Assembly: GCA_023481165.1 (NCBI GenBank)
Contig: JAMCWO010000261.1
Coordinates: 2,157 to 36,345 of the forward strand
Length of the DNA stretch: 34,189 nucleotides
Direction of reading: 5' to 3'
From: Planctomycetota bacterium
Lineage (GTDB): Bacteria > Planctomycetota > Phycisphaerae > Sedimentisphaerales > Anaerobacaceae
This document shows positions 7,882 to 16,512 of the stretch, one piece after another (the stretch's first letter is position 1; each line of letters begins with the position of its first letter). The translations under genes and the position numbers were made by a program. Below the pieces are notes generated by a model, which was not told the DNA's origin, did no database searches, and saw nothing but the letters and a program-made list of their open reading frames with translations.

Positions 7882-10290
7882 TCAGGGCTCTTGATGTTCC
7901 TGCACTGCGACAATCTGGGCGGATCGTCCCGGACGTTCCAGCCTGAGCTTGAGCGCACCTCGCGTGCTCAGACCTTCGGCCTCCAGGAGGGCACCATCGC
8001 TCGTCGGCAGCAGGGCGGTTATTCGCCCCTTGTCCCACTGGCCTCGAAATACGTAACCGCCCGGGATGGGCATCACCACCAGCGAACTGCTGACTCGATC
8101 TTTGACCTTGTAAGGCTGAAAGACCGTCACGAATTCAGCCTGCTCCGCCTTGCCGGTTGTCTTGGCCGTGAGGTGCCATTCGCGCAGCTTGATGCGCGGG
8201 CGAGGGTTGGGGTCGTATTCATTCGTCTGGTCGAACGTGAGGTCACGCGGCCAGGCAAAACTGACCTCGCAAGCTACGTCCCCGTTGCGCACCCTCACGT
8301 GTTTTACCGGCTCGATCTCGAACTGGTTGACCGCGTGCAGCCAGTACTCGTAGGTGGACGGCTCGGTCGCTTTGAGGCGGTCGTAGATGATGACGAGGTC
8401 GGGCTTCACGAAGAGAATGGCACGTTTGAACTGCTCGACGGGCGGCCTGTAGGACTGGCTGGCGTCGCCGACGACCACATCCAGGTCCGGCGTGGTGAGG
8501 AACGCCGTGAGGCGGCCCTGGGCCTGGACCGTGTGCTTCTTCTGGTACTCGCCGTTGACGGTGATACAGTTGGTGGAGCGGGTGGTCCACATCCAATTGG
8601 TGTGGTGCGCGCTGCCGTAGATGTCCCGGTAACCGGAGTAGATCAGCAGCCGCTGGCCATAGGCCCAGAGCAGGAAGGAGTTGTTGGACTCGTAGCCGTG
8701 CGATTGCGTGCCGAAAGGACTGGACTTGAGCACGACCTGGACGCTCTTGGTCGCATCGGTGAGATGGCTGTTGAGGTAGGCTTGTCCGGTCCCTGCGAAG
8801 AGGCGCGACGCCGGCAGGTCATCCGGTGCCTTGGCCTGGACCCTGGGCAGTTGGCCCCGAACGAAACCGATATAGCCGCCCGTAGGAATCGGGCCGCCGA
8901 GCTGCTCCACGTACCATTGCCAATGTGAATTCTGGGCCTGGGCGGCCAGAATGCTCATCAAGGGGACGTTCGATCGGGCGGTGCGGCCGGCCGCCAGGTC
9001 GCCGAAGCCGCCGTCGTTTTTGCCGGGCGGCATCAGGTACATCGCATAATAGCCGACCTTCGAGAAAAAGGGCTTCTGATAGGCGTCGATCCCCATCGCC
9101 TCGCGCATGATATCGGCCCACCAGGTAAAGCGGGACAAGTAGCTGTCCCAATAGGCGGAGCCCTCGTGCCAGCCGCCGTCTTCATCGCTCCAGACGGGAT
9201 AGACGTTGAAGAAGACGTTCATCGCGAACCACACCCAGTCCTCCGCACCCTCGATCTCGCCGAGGAAGGCGATGCCGATCTCGCCCAGTTTGTGCCAGGC
9301 GCGGTTGGAGTGGCTCGCATAGGGCTGCCAGAGGTGGCGCGGGCACAGGTGGTTGTACATCTCGTCGCCGCGAATCTTCATCACCTGGCGGCAGAGGTCC
9401 TTCTCCTCGTCGGTGAGAAGGTCGTGGACGAACGTGTAGGTCCGGGAGAAGAGATAGTTGTACGGCATGCCGGCCTCATCATTGTACCGGTAGCCGGTGC
9501 TGCCCTTGGGGTCCCACTTGGCGCATGCGAGCAGGATGCGTTTCGCCTCCTGCCCGTACTTCTCCCGGCCGCCCAGCAGCCGCGTGAAGGCGAGGGTCGC
9601 GGCACTGTGGAGGACCTTGATCGTGTACTCGCGGTTGCCCCACCAGATCACGCGCCACTCTTCGCTCTTGGTGTCGGTCCCCGGTGGGTACTTGGGCGGC
9701 TCCTGCGTCGAGGGTGGATTCGTGAGGATGCGGTCACACTCCTTCACCAGGGCGAGGTACTTGTCCCTCAACTCGCCGCGTGCCAGGTCCCGCAGCCGAT
9801 CCAGGTTCTCCGGACGCAGGAACAGCCGCGGGTGCATCCTGGGGATTCGGGCGAGCAACTCCTGGCGGCCGGGCATCGGCATTGGGACCGCGCGATCCGC
9901 CATCGTAAAGGTCCGAGGCCTGCTCCAGTCGGTAGAGCGGCCGTCCCTGTCTTTCCCGCGGTAGTGCCACGTGTAATGGCCCGGACCGAAGGTTCGCGGC
10001 GGACAGTGCACGTTGAAGGTGATGTCCGCTGCCCGATAGACGAGGTTGGCAAATTCGGCATCGCGGGCACACTCGATCTCCCACGTCAAGCCCGGTTGCG
10101 GCCGCCAACAGAAGCTGGGTGGATCGGTCTGCGATACGGCCCCGTTGTCGGGCCGATAGCCCCAGGTCTCGGGTTCGGCCGGCCGCTCCTCCAGTCGCAG
10201 GGGCTGAGCGAACACCGGAGGCACAGACACCAGGGAGAGAATCAGAGCAGGGAGGCACAGGGGACGCCTATTGCTTCTTGTTGATCTCAT
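7882..10290 (-). CDS. Heparinase II/III-like polysaccharide lyase
   Basis: An 802-residue secreted protein (signal peptide about 1-28). An Ig-like N-terminal part with GHYTWHYRGKDRDGRSTDWS precedes an alpha-toroid of about residues 150-430 (HPRLFLRPENLDRLR..., YASHSNRAWHKLGEIGIAFLGE, WHEGSAYWDSYL). The C-terminal beta-sandwich has SHGYESNNSFLLWAYGQRLLIYSGY and NCITVNGEYQ. This matches the heparinase II/III (DUF4962 plus Hepar_II_III) architecture. These enzymes cleave uronic-acid polysaccharides by beta-elimination with His/Tyr catalysis; the His in the SHGYESNN strand is a candidate. The start overlaps the end of the M14 gene by 23 bp, so the two are translationally coupled. The exact substrate is not visible. 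Confidence 0.85.
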   Translation of the reverse strand: MRSTRSNRRPLCLPALILSLVSVPPVFAQPLRLEERPAEPETWGYRPDNGAVSQTDPPSFCWRPQPGLTWEIECARDAEFANLVYRAADITFNVHCPPRTFGPGHYTWHYRGKDRDGRSTDWSRPRTFTMADRAVPMPMPGRQELLARIPRMHPRLFLRPENLDRLRDLARGELRDKYLALVKECDRILTNPPSTQEPPKYPPGTDTKSEEWRVIWWGNREYTIKVLHSAATLAFTRLLGGREKYGQEAKRILLACAKWDPKGSTGYRYNDEAGMPYNYLFSRTYTFVHDLLTDEEKDLCRQVMKIRGDEMYNHLCPRHLWQPYASHSNRAWHKLGEIGIAFLGEIEGAEDWVWFAMNVFFNVYPVWSDEDGGWHEGSAYWDSYLSRFTWWADIMREAMGIDAYQKPFFSKVGYYAMYLMPPGKNDGGFGDLAAGRTARSNVPLMSILAAQAQNSHWQWYVEQLGGPIPTGGYIGFVRGQLPRVQAKAPDDLPASRLFAGTGQAYLNSHLTDATKSVQVVLKSSPFGTQSHGYESNNSFLLWAYGQRLLIYSGYRDIYGSAHHTNWMWTTRSTNCITVNGEYQKKHTVQAQGRLTAFLTTPDLDVVVGDASQSYRPPVEQFKRAILFVKPDLVIIYDRLKATEPSTYEYWLHAVNQFEIEPVKHVRVRNGDVACEVSFAWPRDLTFDQTNEYDPNPRPRIKLREWHLTAKTTGKAEQAEFVTVFQPYKVKDRVSSSLVVMPIPGGYVFRGQWDKGRITALLPTSDGALLEAEGLSTRGALKLRLERPGRSAQIVAVQEHQEP

Positions 10291-11422
10291 GCTGCAACAT
10301 GGCCTCGTAGAGGGACAACTGGATATCCAGGATCTGCTCGAGTGTCACCGCGACGTTGCCCCGGATGCCGTGAGAGCACTCGAAGGTGAAGCTGCCGGCT
10401 CCGCTCCCATGGTACAGGGCACTGGTCAGATGGAAGGACTCCGGGTTCTTGCCGCCTTCAGGACGTATCTCGAAGAGCCCGCCGAAAGGCAATTGTCGCT
10501 GGCTCAGCAGCGCGTAGCACTCCTGGGCCAGGGACCGGATATCCTGCTGGATTTCGACCGGGGTATAGGCCGGTCGATAGACCGCCGGTTTGGATTCGTG
10601 GCTATGGAGTGAGACGGCGAGGTCCGGGCCCTCTTCGCGGGCCACTTTGAGAAACGCGGCGGACTCAGGTCCCATCGGGGCAAACCATTCATCATGCATG
10701 GGATTGATGCCGGCATCATTGAAGTAGCAGCCCAGGAAGCCGACGTTGTCGCCCACCATGGGATGCTGCTGCTTGCATTGCGGCCAGTCACAGAAGGTGT
10801 CGTCCGTCCAAGTCCCCTGGCCCCAGAACCGCACATCATCGTCGCCCAGGCCCTGCAAGGCCCGCGGCTCGAAGCGGGCGGTGCCATCGGGATTGCCCGC
10901 CGGGATGATCAGGAGCCGGCATTGGTCCCCCAGCCGGCGCAGTCTCTCCTGCTGGTGGCCGCGCAGGTCCTTGCCGGTCTCCATGATCTGGATCAGGTTG
11001 ACCAGGCCGGTGAGCCCCTCGACCTCGTGGCCGTGCACGGGGCCGATGAACAGGATAACGGGCTTCTTCCGCGCCGCCTTCTCCATATAGGCCGCCGGTT
11101 TCTGGCCGCCGATGGCCGAGTTGAAATTGGCGTGATGAGCCACCGTCTCTTTGCTGCCGAACGCGACCATGAGGAGCGGTCGGCCCCCGGGCGTGGTGGC
11201 GAGGATCGTCAGATTGCCTCGCTCCAGGTGCTCGAATCGCGCGGCCAACCCCTTCACATCCCCGATCCAGAAGTCCGGCAGGGACCGATCGGGGATTCTG
11301 GCTTTCGCCTGGGCAGAGGTCATGTGGTCCACACGAGGCAAGGGCTTATCACTCTGGGCCAAGGTCGCCGGCAGCAAAATGGCGACCAGCGCAATGGTCC
11401 CCTTGAGCGCATGCCTGTTCAT
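10268..11422 (-). CDS. M14-family zinc carboxypeptidase, secreted
   Basis: A 384-residue protein with a signal peptide (about 1-22). The zinc motif H130-x-x-E133 in GPVHGHEVEG, NPDG at 177-180, a later His in SLHSHES (about 273) and the Glu in SFTFECSHG (E348) give the full M14 metallocarboxypeptidase set. Family members remove C-terminal residues from peptides or muropeptides. Next to a sulfatase and a lyase it may act on glycopeptides (inference). The ATG at 11422 is preceded at 5 nt by GGAGG; a TTG at 11437 lies upstream of that site. It follows the sulfatase gene after 84 bp and overlaps the lyase gene. Confidence 0.85.
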   Translation of the reverse strand: MNRHALKGTIALVAILLPATLAQSDKPLPRVDHMTSAQAKARIPDRSLPDFWIGDVKGLAARFEHLERGNLTILATTPGGRPLLMVAFGSKETVAHHANFNSAIGGQKPAAYMEKAARKKPVILFIGPVHGHEVEGLTGLVNLIQIMETGKDLRGHQQERLRRLGDQCRLLIIPAGNPDGTARFEPRALQGLGDDDVRFWGQGTWTDDTFCDWPQCKQQHPMVGDNVGFLGCYFNDAGINPMHDEWFAPMGPESAAFLKVAREEGPDLAVSLHSHESKPAVYRPAYTPVEIQQDIRSLAQECYALLSQRQLPFGGLFEIRPEGGKNPESFHLTSALYHGSGAGSFTFECSHGIRGNVAVTLEQILDIQLSLYEAMLQHEINKKQ

Positions 11423-11506
11423 CTTCACCTCCAACAATACCTGCTTGCGGCGCGGGTCATGACCCTGAGTTCGTGCCCGGCGCTGCCCCGTCTCCGATGG
11501 GCGTCC

Positions 11507-13027
11507 TCAGGCCGGGAGTTCTTGGCCCAGGAGCTTCTTTTCCCACCACTTGAGATACTCTTCGTCGGAGATCTCCGGCGCGAGGTTTCGTCTCTTCATC
11601 TCCTCCAGGTAGGACTTCGCCATGCCGTCCTGCCAATAAGCGACGACTTGCGTGTCTTCCGGCTCCTCGCCCTGATCCTGAGTCGACTTGATCCAGTTGT
11701 CGAGCTTGCGGCTGTGCTCGCGCAGGACGCCCCGGAGCTTGCGATCGTCCGCCAGATTGTGCAGCTCATCGGGGTCGTTCTGCAGGTCGTACAGTTCCTC
11801 TTTCGGCCGCGTCGCCGCCATGAATTGCTCCTGCGGGGGTGTAAGCTTGCCCTGGCTGTGCAGAACCTGCATCAGGGTCAGCACGGGAAACTGGAGCTTC
11901 TTGTAGGCGTTGAGCTGCGTGTAGGGCCGGTCGGGGTAATAATTCCGGATGTACTTGTACCGCTTCGAGCGCACGCACCGGATGCGGTCCACCGTCTCGT
12001 CGCAGCGGTCCCGCGCGGCGAAGATGTACTTGTGCCCCTTGCTCTTACGAGTGAGGAAGTCGGACCCCTGCAGGTATTGGGCCGGCTCGATCCCGGCCGC
12101 CGCCAGAGAGGCCGGCGCCAGGTCGATCGCGCTGAGGAGATCCTCCACGACGGTGCCGGGCTCGATATGTCCCGGCCAGCGGACGATCAACGGAATGCGA
12201 ATCCCCTCGTCGTAGAGCCATTGCTCGCCCCGGACGTGGGGCCGGCCATTATCGCTGAAATACATCACGACCGTATTCTCGGCCAGGCCTTCTTTCTGGA
12301 GCCACTGCAGGACGACGCCGATCTCCGTGTCGAGGAGCTGGATGGATTCGAGATAGTCGGCCCAATCCCGGCGGGCGAGCGGATGGTCGGGGTAACAGGG
12401 GGGCAGCGTCACCTTGGCCGGGTCGATCGGGTTGCGCTGGTCCCGCCGGAAGTCACGCTGGGTGAGGCTGAAGTTGACTTGGGCAAAGAAGGATTGGCCC
12501 TCCGGGCGCTGAGACCAATCGGTGCCGTCGAAGGGCCGGGTCATGTACATGAAGTTCCAGTCGGTCTTGCCTTCCTGCTTGTAGTTGAGTCCGGCACAAT
12601 TGCAGCGGAAGTACGCGCCCCGCCGGAAGTGCTCGGTCACCGGCATGATGGGGCGCGGAAGGAGGTGGGTGTCGTTGCGGTGACTGCGATGCTGGTGGGC
12701 GCCGATGCTGGTCTGGTACATGCCCGTGATGAGGGCCGAGCGCGACGTGGAAGAGACCGGGCCGGTGACGAAGGCGTTGGTGTACCGGGCCCCCTCACTG
12801 GCCAGCCGGTCCAGGTTCGGGGTCTTGACGAGGGTGTTGCCGTAGCAGGCGAAATCGGGCGACGTGTCCTCGGAGATCAACCAGAGAATGTTCGGTCGGT
12901 GCTGGGCCTTCAGTAGTTGCGTGCGCGCGGCCTTCTGCGCCGCGTGCCGGCGCTCGGTCTCACAGCCGGAAAGGAGGGCGGCGGCTGCCCCGCCGCCAAC
13001 TGTTTTGAGAAAGTCACGACGTTTCAT
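11507..13027 (-). CDS. Tat-exported sulfatase (S1 type), Ser-type active site
   Basis: A 506-residue arylsulfatase-type enzyme hydrolysing sulfate esters, probably on glycans. The N-terminus MKRRDFLK followed by a hydrophobic Ala/Gly stretch ending LLSGC is a twin-arginine signal with a lipobox, so the protein is probably exported folded and lipid-anchored. The formylglycine signature reads S92-S-T-S-R96 followed by SALITG. The first position is Ser, so maturation would need an anaerobic-type (radical SAM) sulfatase-maturating enzyme. Metal-site segments are SEDTSPDF (about 52) and YFSDNGRPH. The C-terminal ELYDLQNDPDELHNLA is typical of the family. The stop is 84 bp before the M14 gene; the start is 25 bp after pyrD. 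Confidence 0.9.
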   Translation of the reverse strand: MKRRDFLKTVGGGAAAALLSGCETERRHAAQKAARTQLLKAQHRPNILWLISEDTSPDFACYGNTLVKTPNLDRLASEGARYTNAFVTGPVSSTSRSALITGMYQTSIGAHQHRSHRNDTHLLPRPIMPVTEHFRRGAYFRCNCAGLNYKQEGKTDWNFMYMTRPFDGTDWSQRPEGQSFFAQVNFSLTQRDFRRDQRNPIDPAKVTLPPCYPDHPLARRDWADYLESIQLLDTEIGVVLQWLQKEGLAENTVVMYFSDNGRPHVRGEQWLYDEGIRIPLIVRWPGHIEPGTVVEDLLSAIDLAPASLAAAGIEPAQYLQGSDFLTRKSKGHKYIFAARDRCDETVDRIRCVRSKRYKYIRNYYPDRPYTQLNAYKKLQFPVLTLMQVLHSQGKLTPPQEQFMAATRPKEELYDLQNDPDELHNLADDRKLRGVLREHSRKLDNWIKSTQDQGEEPEDTQVVAYWQDGMAKSYLEEMKRRNLAPEISDEEYLKWWEKKLLGQELPA

Positions 13028-13052
13028 ACGCTACATCCTTGTGAATCGACTA

Positions 13053-14015
13053 TCATCCATTTGCCAACGACGACGGGGCCGTCAACGCGCCGACCAGATG
13101 GGAGAGCTTGGCTACGTTATGCCGGAGGCAATAATCCCGAATGCCGTCGATGATCCGCGCAGCGCAATCGGGCTCCAGAAAACTGGCGGTGCCGACCGCC
13201 ACGGCCGAAGCGCCCGCGAGGAGGAACTCGATCGCATCGGAGGCCGTGCGGATCCCCCCGAGGCCGAGGAGGGGAATTCCCGCCGGCTTCGCCACCTCGT
13301 TATAGACCTTGTTCACGAGGTAGACGGCGATGGGCTTGATCGCCGGGCCGGAGAGGCCCCCGGTGCGGTTGGCCAGGACCGGCATCCGCGTCTCAGTGTC
13401 AATGACCATCGCGGTGAACGTGTTGATGAGGCTTAGAGCATCGGCGCCTGCCTCGACCGCCGCCCGCGCGATGACGCTGATATCCGTCACACAGGGCGAG
13501 AGCTTGACGATGAGAATCTTGTCGCCGGCGGCGGCGCGGACGGCCGAGGTGATTTCCCGAACCTGCTCCGGGTCGCGGCCGAAACTGATGCCGCCTTTGG
13601 CCACGTTGGGGCAACTGATATTGAGCTCGAATCCGGCCAACGCTTTTTCGCGGGCCAATCGCGCGACAACCGCCGTGTACTCCCCGATCAGTTCGCCGGC
13701 CACGTTGACAAACACCGGCATGGACATCTTCGCGATGACAGGCAGCTTCTCTTCGATGAACCGATCCAAGCCGACGTTCGCCAGCCCAATGGCGTTGAGC
13801 ATTCCGGCGTCCGTCTCGACGATGCGCGGCGTCGGATTGCCTCGGCGCGGTTTCAGGGTGATGCTCTTGGTGATGAAGCCCCCGAGCCGATTGACGTCCA
13901 TGAAATCCGCCAGCTCATCGGCATAGCCGCACGTCCCCGACGCGGTAAACACCGGATTCGCCAGCCGCCGCCCCGCGAAATCAACCGCAATGTCAACTTT
14001 TGTCTTCTTCGCCAT
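13053..14015 (-). CDS. pyrD: Dihydroorotate dehydrogenase B, catalytic subunit
   Basis: FMN enzyme oxidising dihydroorotate to orotate in pyrimidine synthesis, class 1B, working with PyrK. The 320-residue length is normal. Visible motifs are NPVFTASGTCGY, KSITLKPRRGNP, NAIGLANVG, LNISCPNVAKGG (Cys at about 135 is the class 1 base), LSPCVTDI, GGLSGPAIKPIA and the C-terminal phosphate-binding GLGGIRTASDAIEFLLAGASAVAVGTA. The ATG at 14015 overlaps the 3' end of pyrK by 23 bp, suggesting translational coupling. The upstream in-frame Met at 14045 would add ten residues. Confidence 0.95.
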   Translation of the reverse strand: MAKKTKVDIAVDFAGRRLANPVFTASGTCGYADELADFMDVNRLGGFITKSITLKPRRGNPTPRIVETDAGMLNAIGLANVGLDRFIEEKLPVIAKMSMPVFVNVAGELIGEYTAVVARLAREKALAGFELNISCPNVAKGGISFGRDPEQVREITSAVRAAAGDKILIVKLSPCVTDISVIARAAVEAGADALSLINTFTAMVIDTETRMPVLANRTGGLSGPAIKPIAVYLVNKVYNEVAKPAGIPLLGLGGIRTASDAIEFLLAGASAVAVGTASFLEPDCAARIIDGIRDYCLRHNVAKLSHLVGALTAPSSLANG

Positions 14016-15069
14016 GCTCCAGTGCTTCGAGTATTCGCGCCTCATCCCCGGTCGGACTGGCTTGTCCCTCTTGGATGGCCTTGACTAACCCGATTTCTTC
14101 CACAATGGCGGCCCGTGTGCGAAAAACGACGGTGCGCGCCTCGAAGACCGGGCCGTCCCGGCAGCAGAGCTGGTAGACCGTCTCGTCCGAGCCTTCGACG
14201 CGACACTCGACGGCGCAGCTTTGGCAGACGCCGATGCCACAGGCCATGCGCCGCTCCATACTGATTTGACAATCGATATTCCGGTCAGCGGCCAGCCGTG
14301 CCGTCGCCGCGAGCATGGGCTCCGGGCCGCACGCATAGATGATCGTTCCATCCTGCGACCCGGCGGACTGTTCGTCCAGCCATTCGGCGAGGCGCTCCGT
14401 GATGAAGCCGCGCCGGCCGGCCGAGCCATCATCCGTAGTCACAGCAGATGGGATGCCGAACTTCGCAAACGCCGGAATGTAGGAGTCGATCTGCTCCGGC
14501 ATCTCGTCGAACTGGCCCTCGAACGGCAGCGACGCGGCCGTCTTGGCGCCGACGAAGGCAATGACGTTCACGCCGGGGTACTCCGCCCTGAGCAACTTCG
14601 CGAGGCAACGGATCGGCGGGGCACCCATGCCGCCCACGACCAGCAGGGCCAGCCGCTTGCCGGGCGGCACCCAGAATCCCCGCCCCAGCGGCCCGATGAA
14701 ACTGAGCGCAGCGCCCCGGCCCAGGGTAGTCAGCCGCATGGAGGCCGGTCCGAGCATGCAGTAGAGAAGCTCGGCGCAGGTCTGCTCCCGCCCGGCGGTT
14801 ACCTCGGCGAAACTGAAGGGGCGACGCAGCAGGATGCTTCGCTTGGAGACATCCCGCAGGTCCGCCGGGATCCGGTCCTCGGCAGGCAGGCCCAAACCGG
14901 ACACGTCCACCTGCACGAACTGGCCCGGCTGGAACTTGGCAAAGGCCTTGGCCCCAGCGCCGGCGAACTCCAGGTCCATAGTCCAGTAGCACGCGCGGAT
15001 GCGGCGATTGGAAGTGACCGTCGCGGTGAAGACACCTTTGGCCATTGCTGATTTCACGGACAAGTCCAT
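13993..15069 (-). CDS. pyrK: Dihydroorotate dehydrogenase B, electron transfer subunit (PyrK)
   Basis: FAD and 2Fe-2S protein carrying electrons from PyrD to NAD. The FAD-binding segment ILLRRPFSF lies near residue 80, the NAD-binding region LLVVGGMGAPP near 143 and YACGPEPML near 245. The 2Fe-2S cluster motif is C277-x4-C282-x2-C285 with the last Cys in YQLCCRDGP (302/303). At 358 residues it is about 100 longer than many PyrK proteins. The surplus includes a longer link before the FAD motif and a C-terminal tail of about 45 residues that overlaps pyrD. It starts 43 bp after the galactokinase-like gene. Confidence 0.92.
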   Translation of the reverse strand: MDLSVKSAMAKGVFTATVTSNRRIRACYWTMDLEFAGAGAKAFAKFQPGQFVQVDVSGLGLPAEDRIPADLRDVSKRSILLRRPFSFAEVTAGREQTCAELLYCMLGPASMRLTTLGRGAALSFIGPLGRGFWVPPGKRLALLVVGGMGAPPIRCLAKLLRAEYPGVNVIAFVGAKTAASLPFEGQFDEMPEQIDSYIPAFAKFGIPSAVTTDDGSAGRRGFITERLAEWLDEQSAGSQDGTIIYACGPEPMLAATARLAADRNIDCQISMERRMACGIGVCQSCAVECRVEGSDETVYQLCCRDGPVFEARTVVFRTRAAIVEEIGLVKAIQEGQASPTGDEARILEALEHGEEDKS

Positions 15070-15112
15070 ATCCCTCTGCAGTAATCAATCGTCCATAATC
15101 GATGATCAATTC

Positions 15113-16357
15113 TCAAAGCAGATCCTCATAGGTTCGTACGCCATCGACGACCTTGCAGACATGTGCGGCATATTTCTCCTTGTACGCGGGACGGCTGCGC
15201 GGATAAGCGGCGTCCACCGCCTGCTTCACGGCCTCCACGGCTTGGGCCCGGACCAGGGCGCCGGAGGCCCCTTTGTCGCCGCCGCCCAGCATCCGCTCGC
15301 CCAGCACGCCCGGCACGGTCCGCACCGCATCGCACATCGTCTCCAGTTCCGGCCCGGAGATCCTGTAATCATCGCGCAGGCCCAGACCATCCTGCCGGAA
15401 GATTTCGCCTACGGTCTCGATCCTGCCGGCCCGCCAAGCGTCCATCATCTGGTAGAAACGCTGCTGAGCGTGGAAGATGTAGTTGAGCCGGGCGCAGTGG
15501 TTCGGGTGGCTGCGGCCGAACTGGTCCCTGATCTTGTCGTACAAGGCCTCCTCTTTGATGTCTGCCAGGCAGGCGATCTTGAAGCCGGCCTTCTGCAGAA
15601 TGCCGACCAGTTCTTCGCACTCTCTTCGGCGAGTCGCGTACGTTGATTTCTCGAGGCCGGGCCGGTCCGTGCCGGTGTCCAGCACGACAATCCGAAAATC
15701 CGTTGCCCCCTTGCCGATGGGCACGTACTCGATGGAGCGGTCCTTCGGATTGTAGTAGGTTCCCATGCCCTCTTTGGCGAACAGGACCATCGTCTGGTCG
15801 AGCTTGCCGCAGGGCGAGCCGATATAGTCGTTCTCGACTGCTTGAGCGAGATCGACGATCTGCACCTGCTTTTCAACCTCGATCTCGTTCACGTCGAAGA
15901 GCGAAAGGATCAGGTTGACGCACAGCGACGCCGACCGGCTCATGCCCCCGCCGGGGATGTTACCGACGAGAACGCCGTCGATGCCTTGCTTGAGCGTGAA
16001 TCCCTCCCGCTGGAGAATGTAATCGATGCCGTATGGAAACCGGCCCCAGGTCTCGGCGATGGCGGCCGACTTGGGTGCCGGGACATTGCCGAGAGTGTAC
16101 TCGATCCGGCCGTCGCGGGGGAAATTGCCGCTGAAAAGGCGGACCTTGTTCGTGCCGTTGGGCCGGTAGGCCAGCCAGATGAACCGGTCGGTCCCGACGC
16201 CGAACAGCTCCGTACCGTTGTAGTCGCCGTGCTCGACGCCCAGGCAGAAACGCGACGAGGTCCGCCGCACCGTGCCGCCGGCAATCTCGATCTTGTTTTC
16301 CTTGGCAAGCTGTTGCAGCCTGTCCAGGGCCCCCTGGTCTTCCCTTGTCAGCTCCAT
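15113..16357 (-). CDS. Galactokinase-like GHMP kinase
   Basis: A 414-residue cytosolic sugar kinase of the GHMP superfamily, closest by eye to galactokinase. The start motif GVEHGDYNGTELFGVGTDR (residues 40-58) corresponds to the family's GEHTDYNGG. The phosphate-binding loop GNIPGGGMSRSAS (132-144) corresponds to G-x-x-P-x-G-x-G-L-S-S-S. SPCGKLDQTMVLF carries the catalytic-type Asp (D187). GERMLGGGDKGASGALV is the third motif. The motifs depart from classical GalK (Arg in the LSSS loop, no RVNLIGEH), so another sugar substrate is possible. The ATG at 16357 is chosen because GAGGT lies 4-5 nt upstream; about 115 further in-frame codons upstream look non-coding. Confidence 0.82.
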   Translation of the reverse strand: MELTREDQGALDRLQQLAKENKIEIAGGTVRRTSSRFCLGVEHGDYNGTELFGVGTDRFIWLAYRPNGTNKVRLFSGNFPRDGRIEYTLGNVPAPKSAAIAETWGRFPYGIDYILQREGFTLKQGIDGVLVGNIPGGGMSRSASLCVNLILSLFDVNEIEVEKQVQIVDLAQAVENDYIGSPCGKLDQTMVLFAKEGMGTYYNPKDRSIEYVPIGKGATDFRIVVLDTGTDRPGLEKSTYATRRRECEELVGILQKAGFKIACLADIKEEALYDKIRDQFGRSHPNHCARLNYIFHAQQRFYQMMDAWRAGRIETVGEIFRQDGLGLRDDYRISGPELETMCDAVRTVPGVLGERMLGGGDKGASGALVRAQAVEAVKQAVDAAYPRSRPAYKEKYAAHVCKVVDGVRTYEDLL

Positions 16358-16496
16358 CCGGACCTCAGCGAAAAGCGTGCGCCCATCCTGCAGTTTCTTA
16401 CGACGAAGCTGAATATAGCTCAATCCGCCCGGACAAGCAACTCCAAAGGCCCGCACGGCCATGGCCAGGCGGCTGGTGCTTCGAGACCGGCGCTGG

Positions 16497-16512
16497 TATG
16501 ATGCGACGGATG
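16497..16512 (+). promoter_or_regulatory. Candidate -10 box for leaderless patB/malY-type gene
   Basis: TATGAT at 16497-16502 lies 7 nt before the ATG at 16510, so transcription could start at the A of the start codon. The -35 region 17 bp upstream (TGGTGC) is weak. No clear ribosome binding site is seen in front of the ATG, which fits a leaderless message but does not prove one. Confidence 0.3.

Noticed and set aside
10694-12916. Long plus-strand open frame opposite the M14 and sulfatase genes (740 codons)
   Set aside because: It spans two well-supported minus-strand genes and the gap between them, and the translation is Leu/Val/Arg-rich without motifs.
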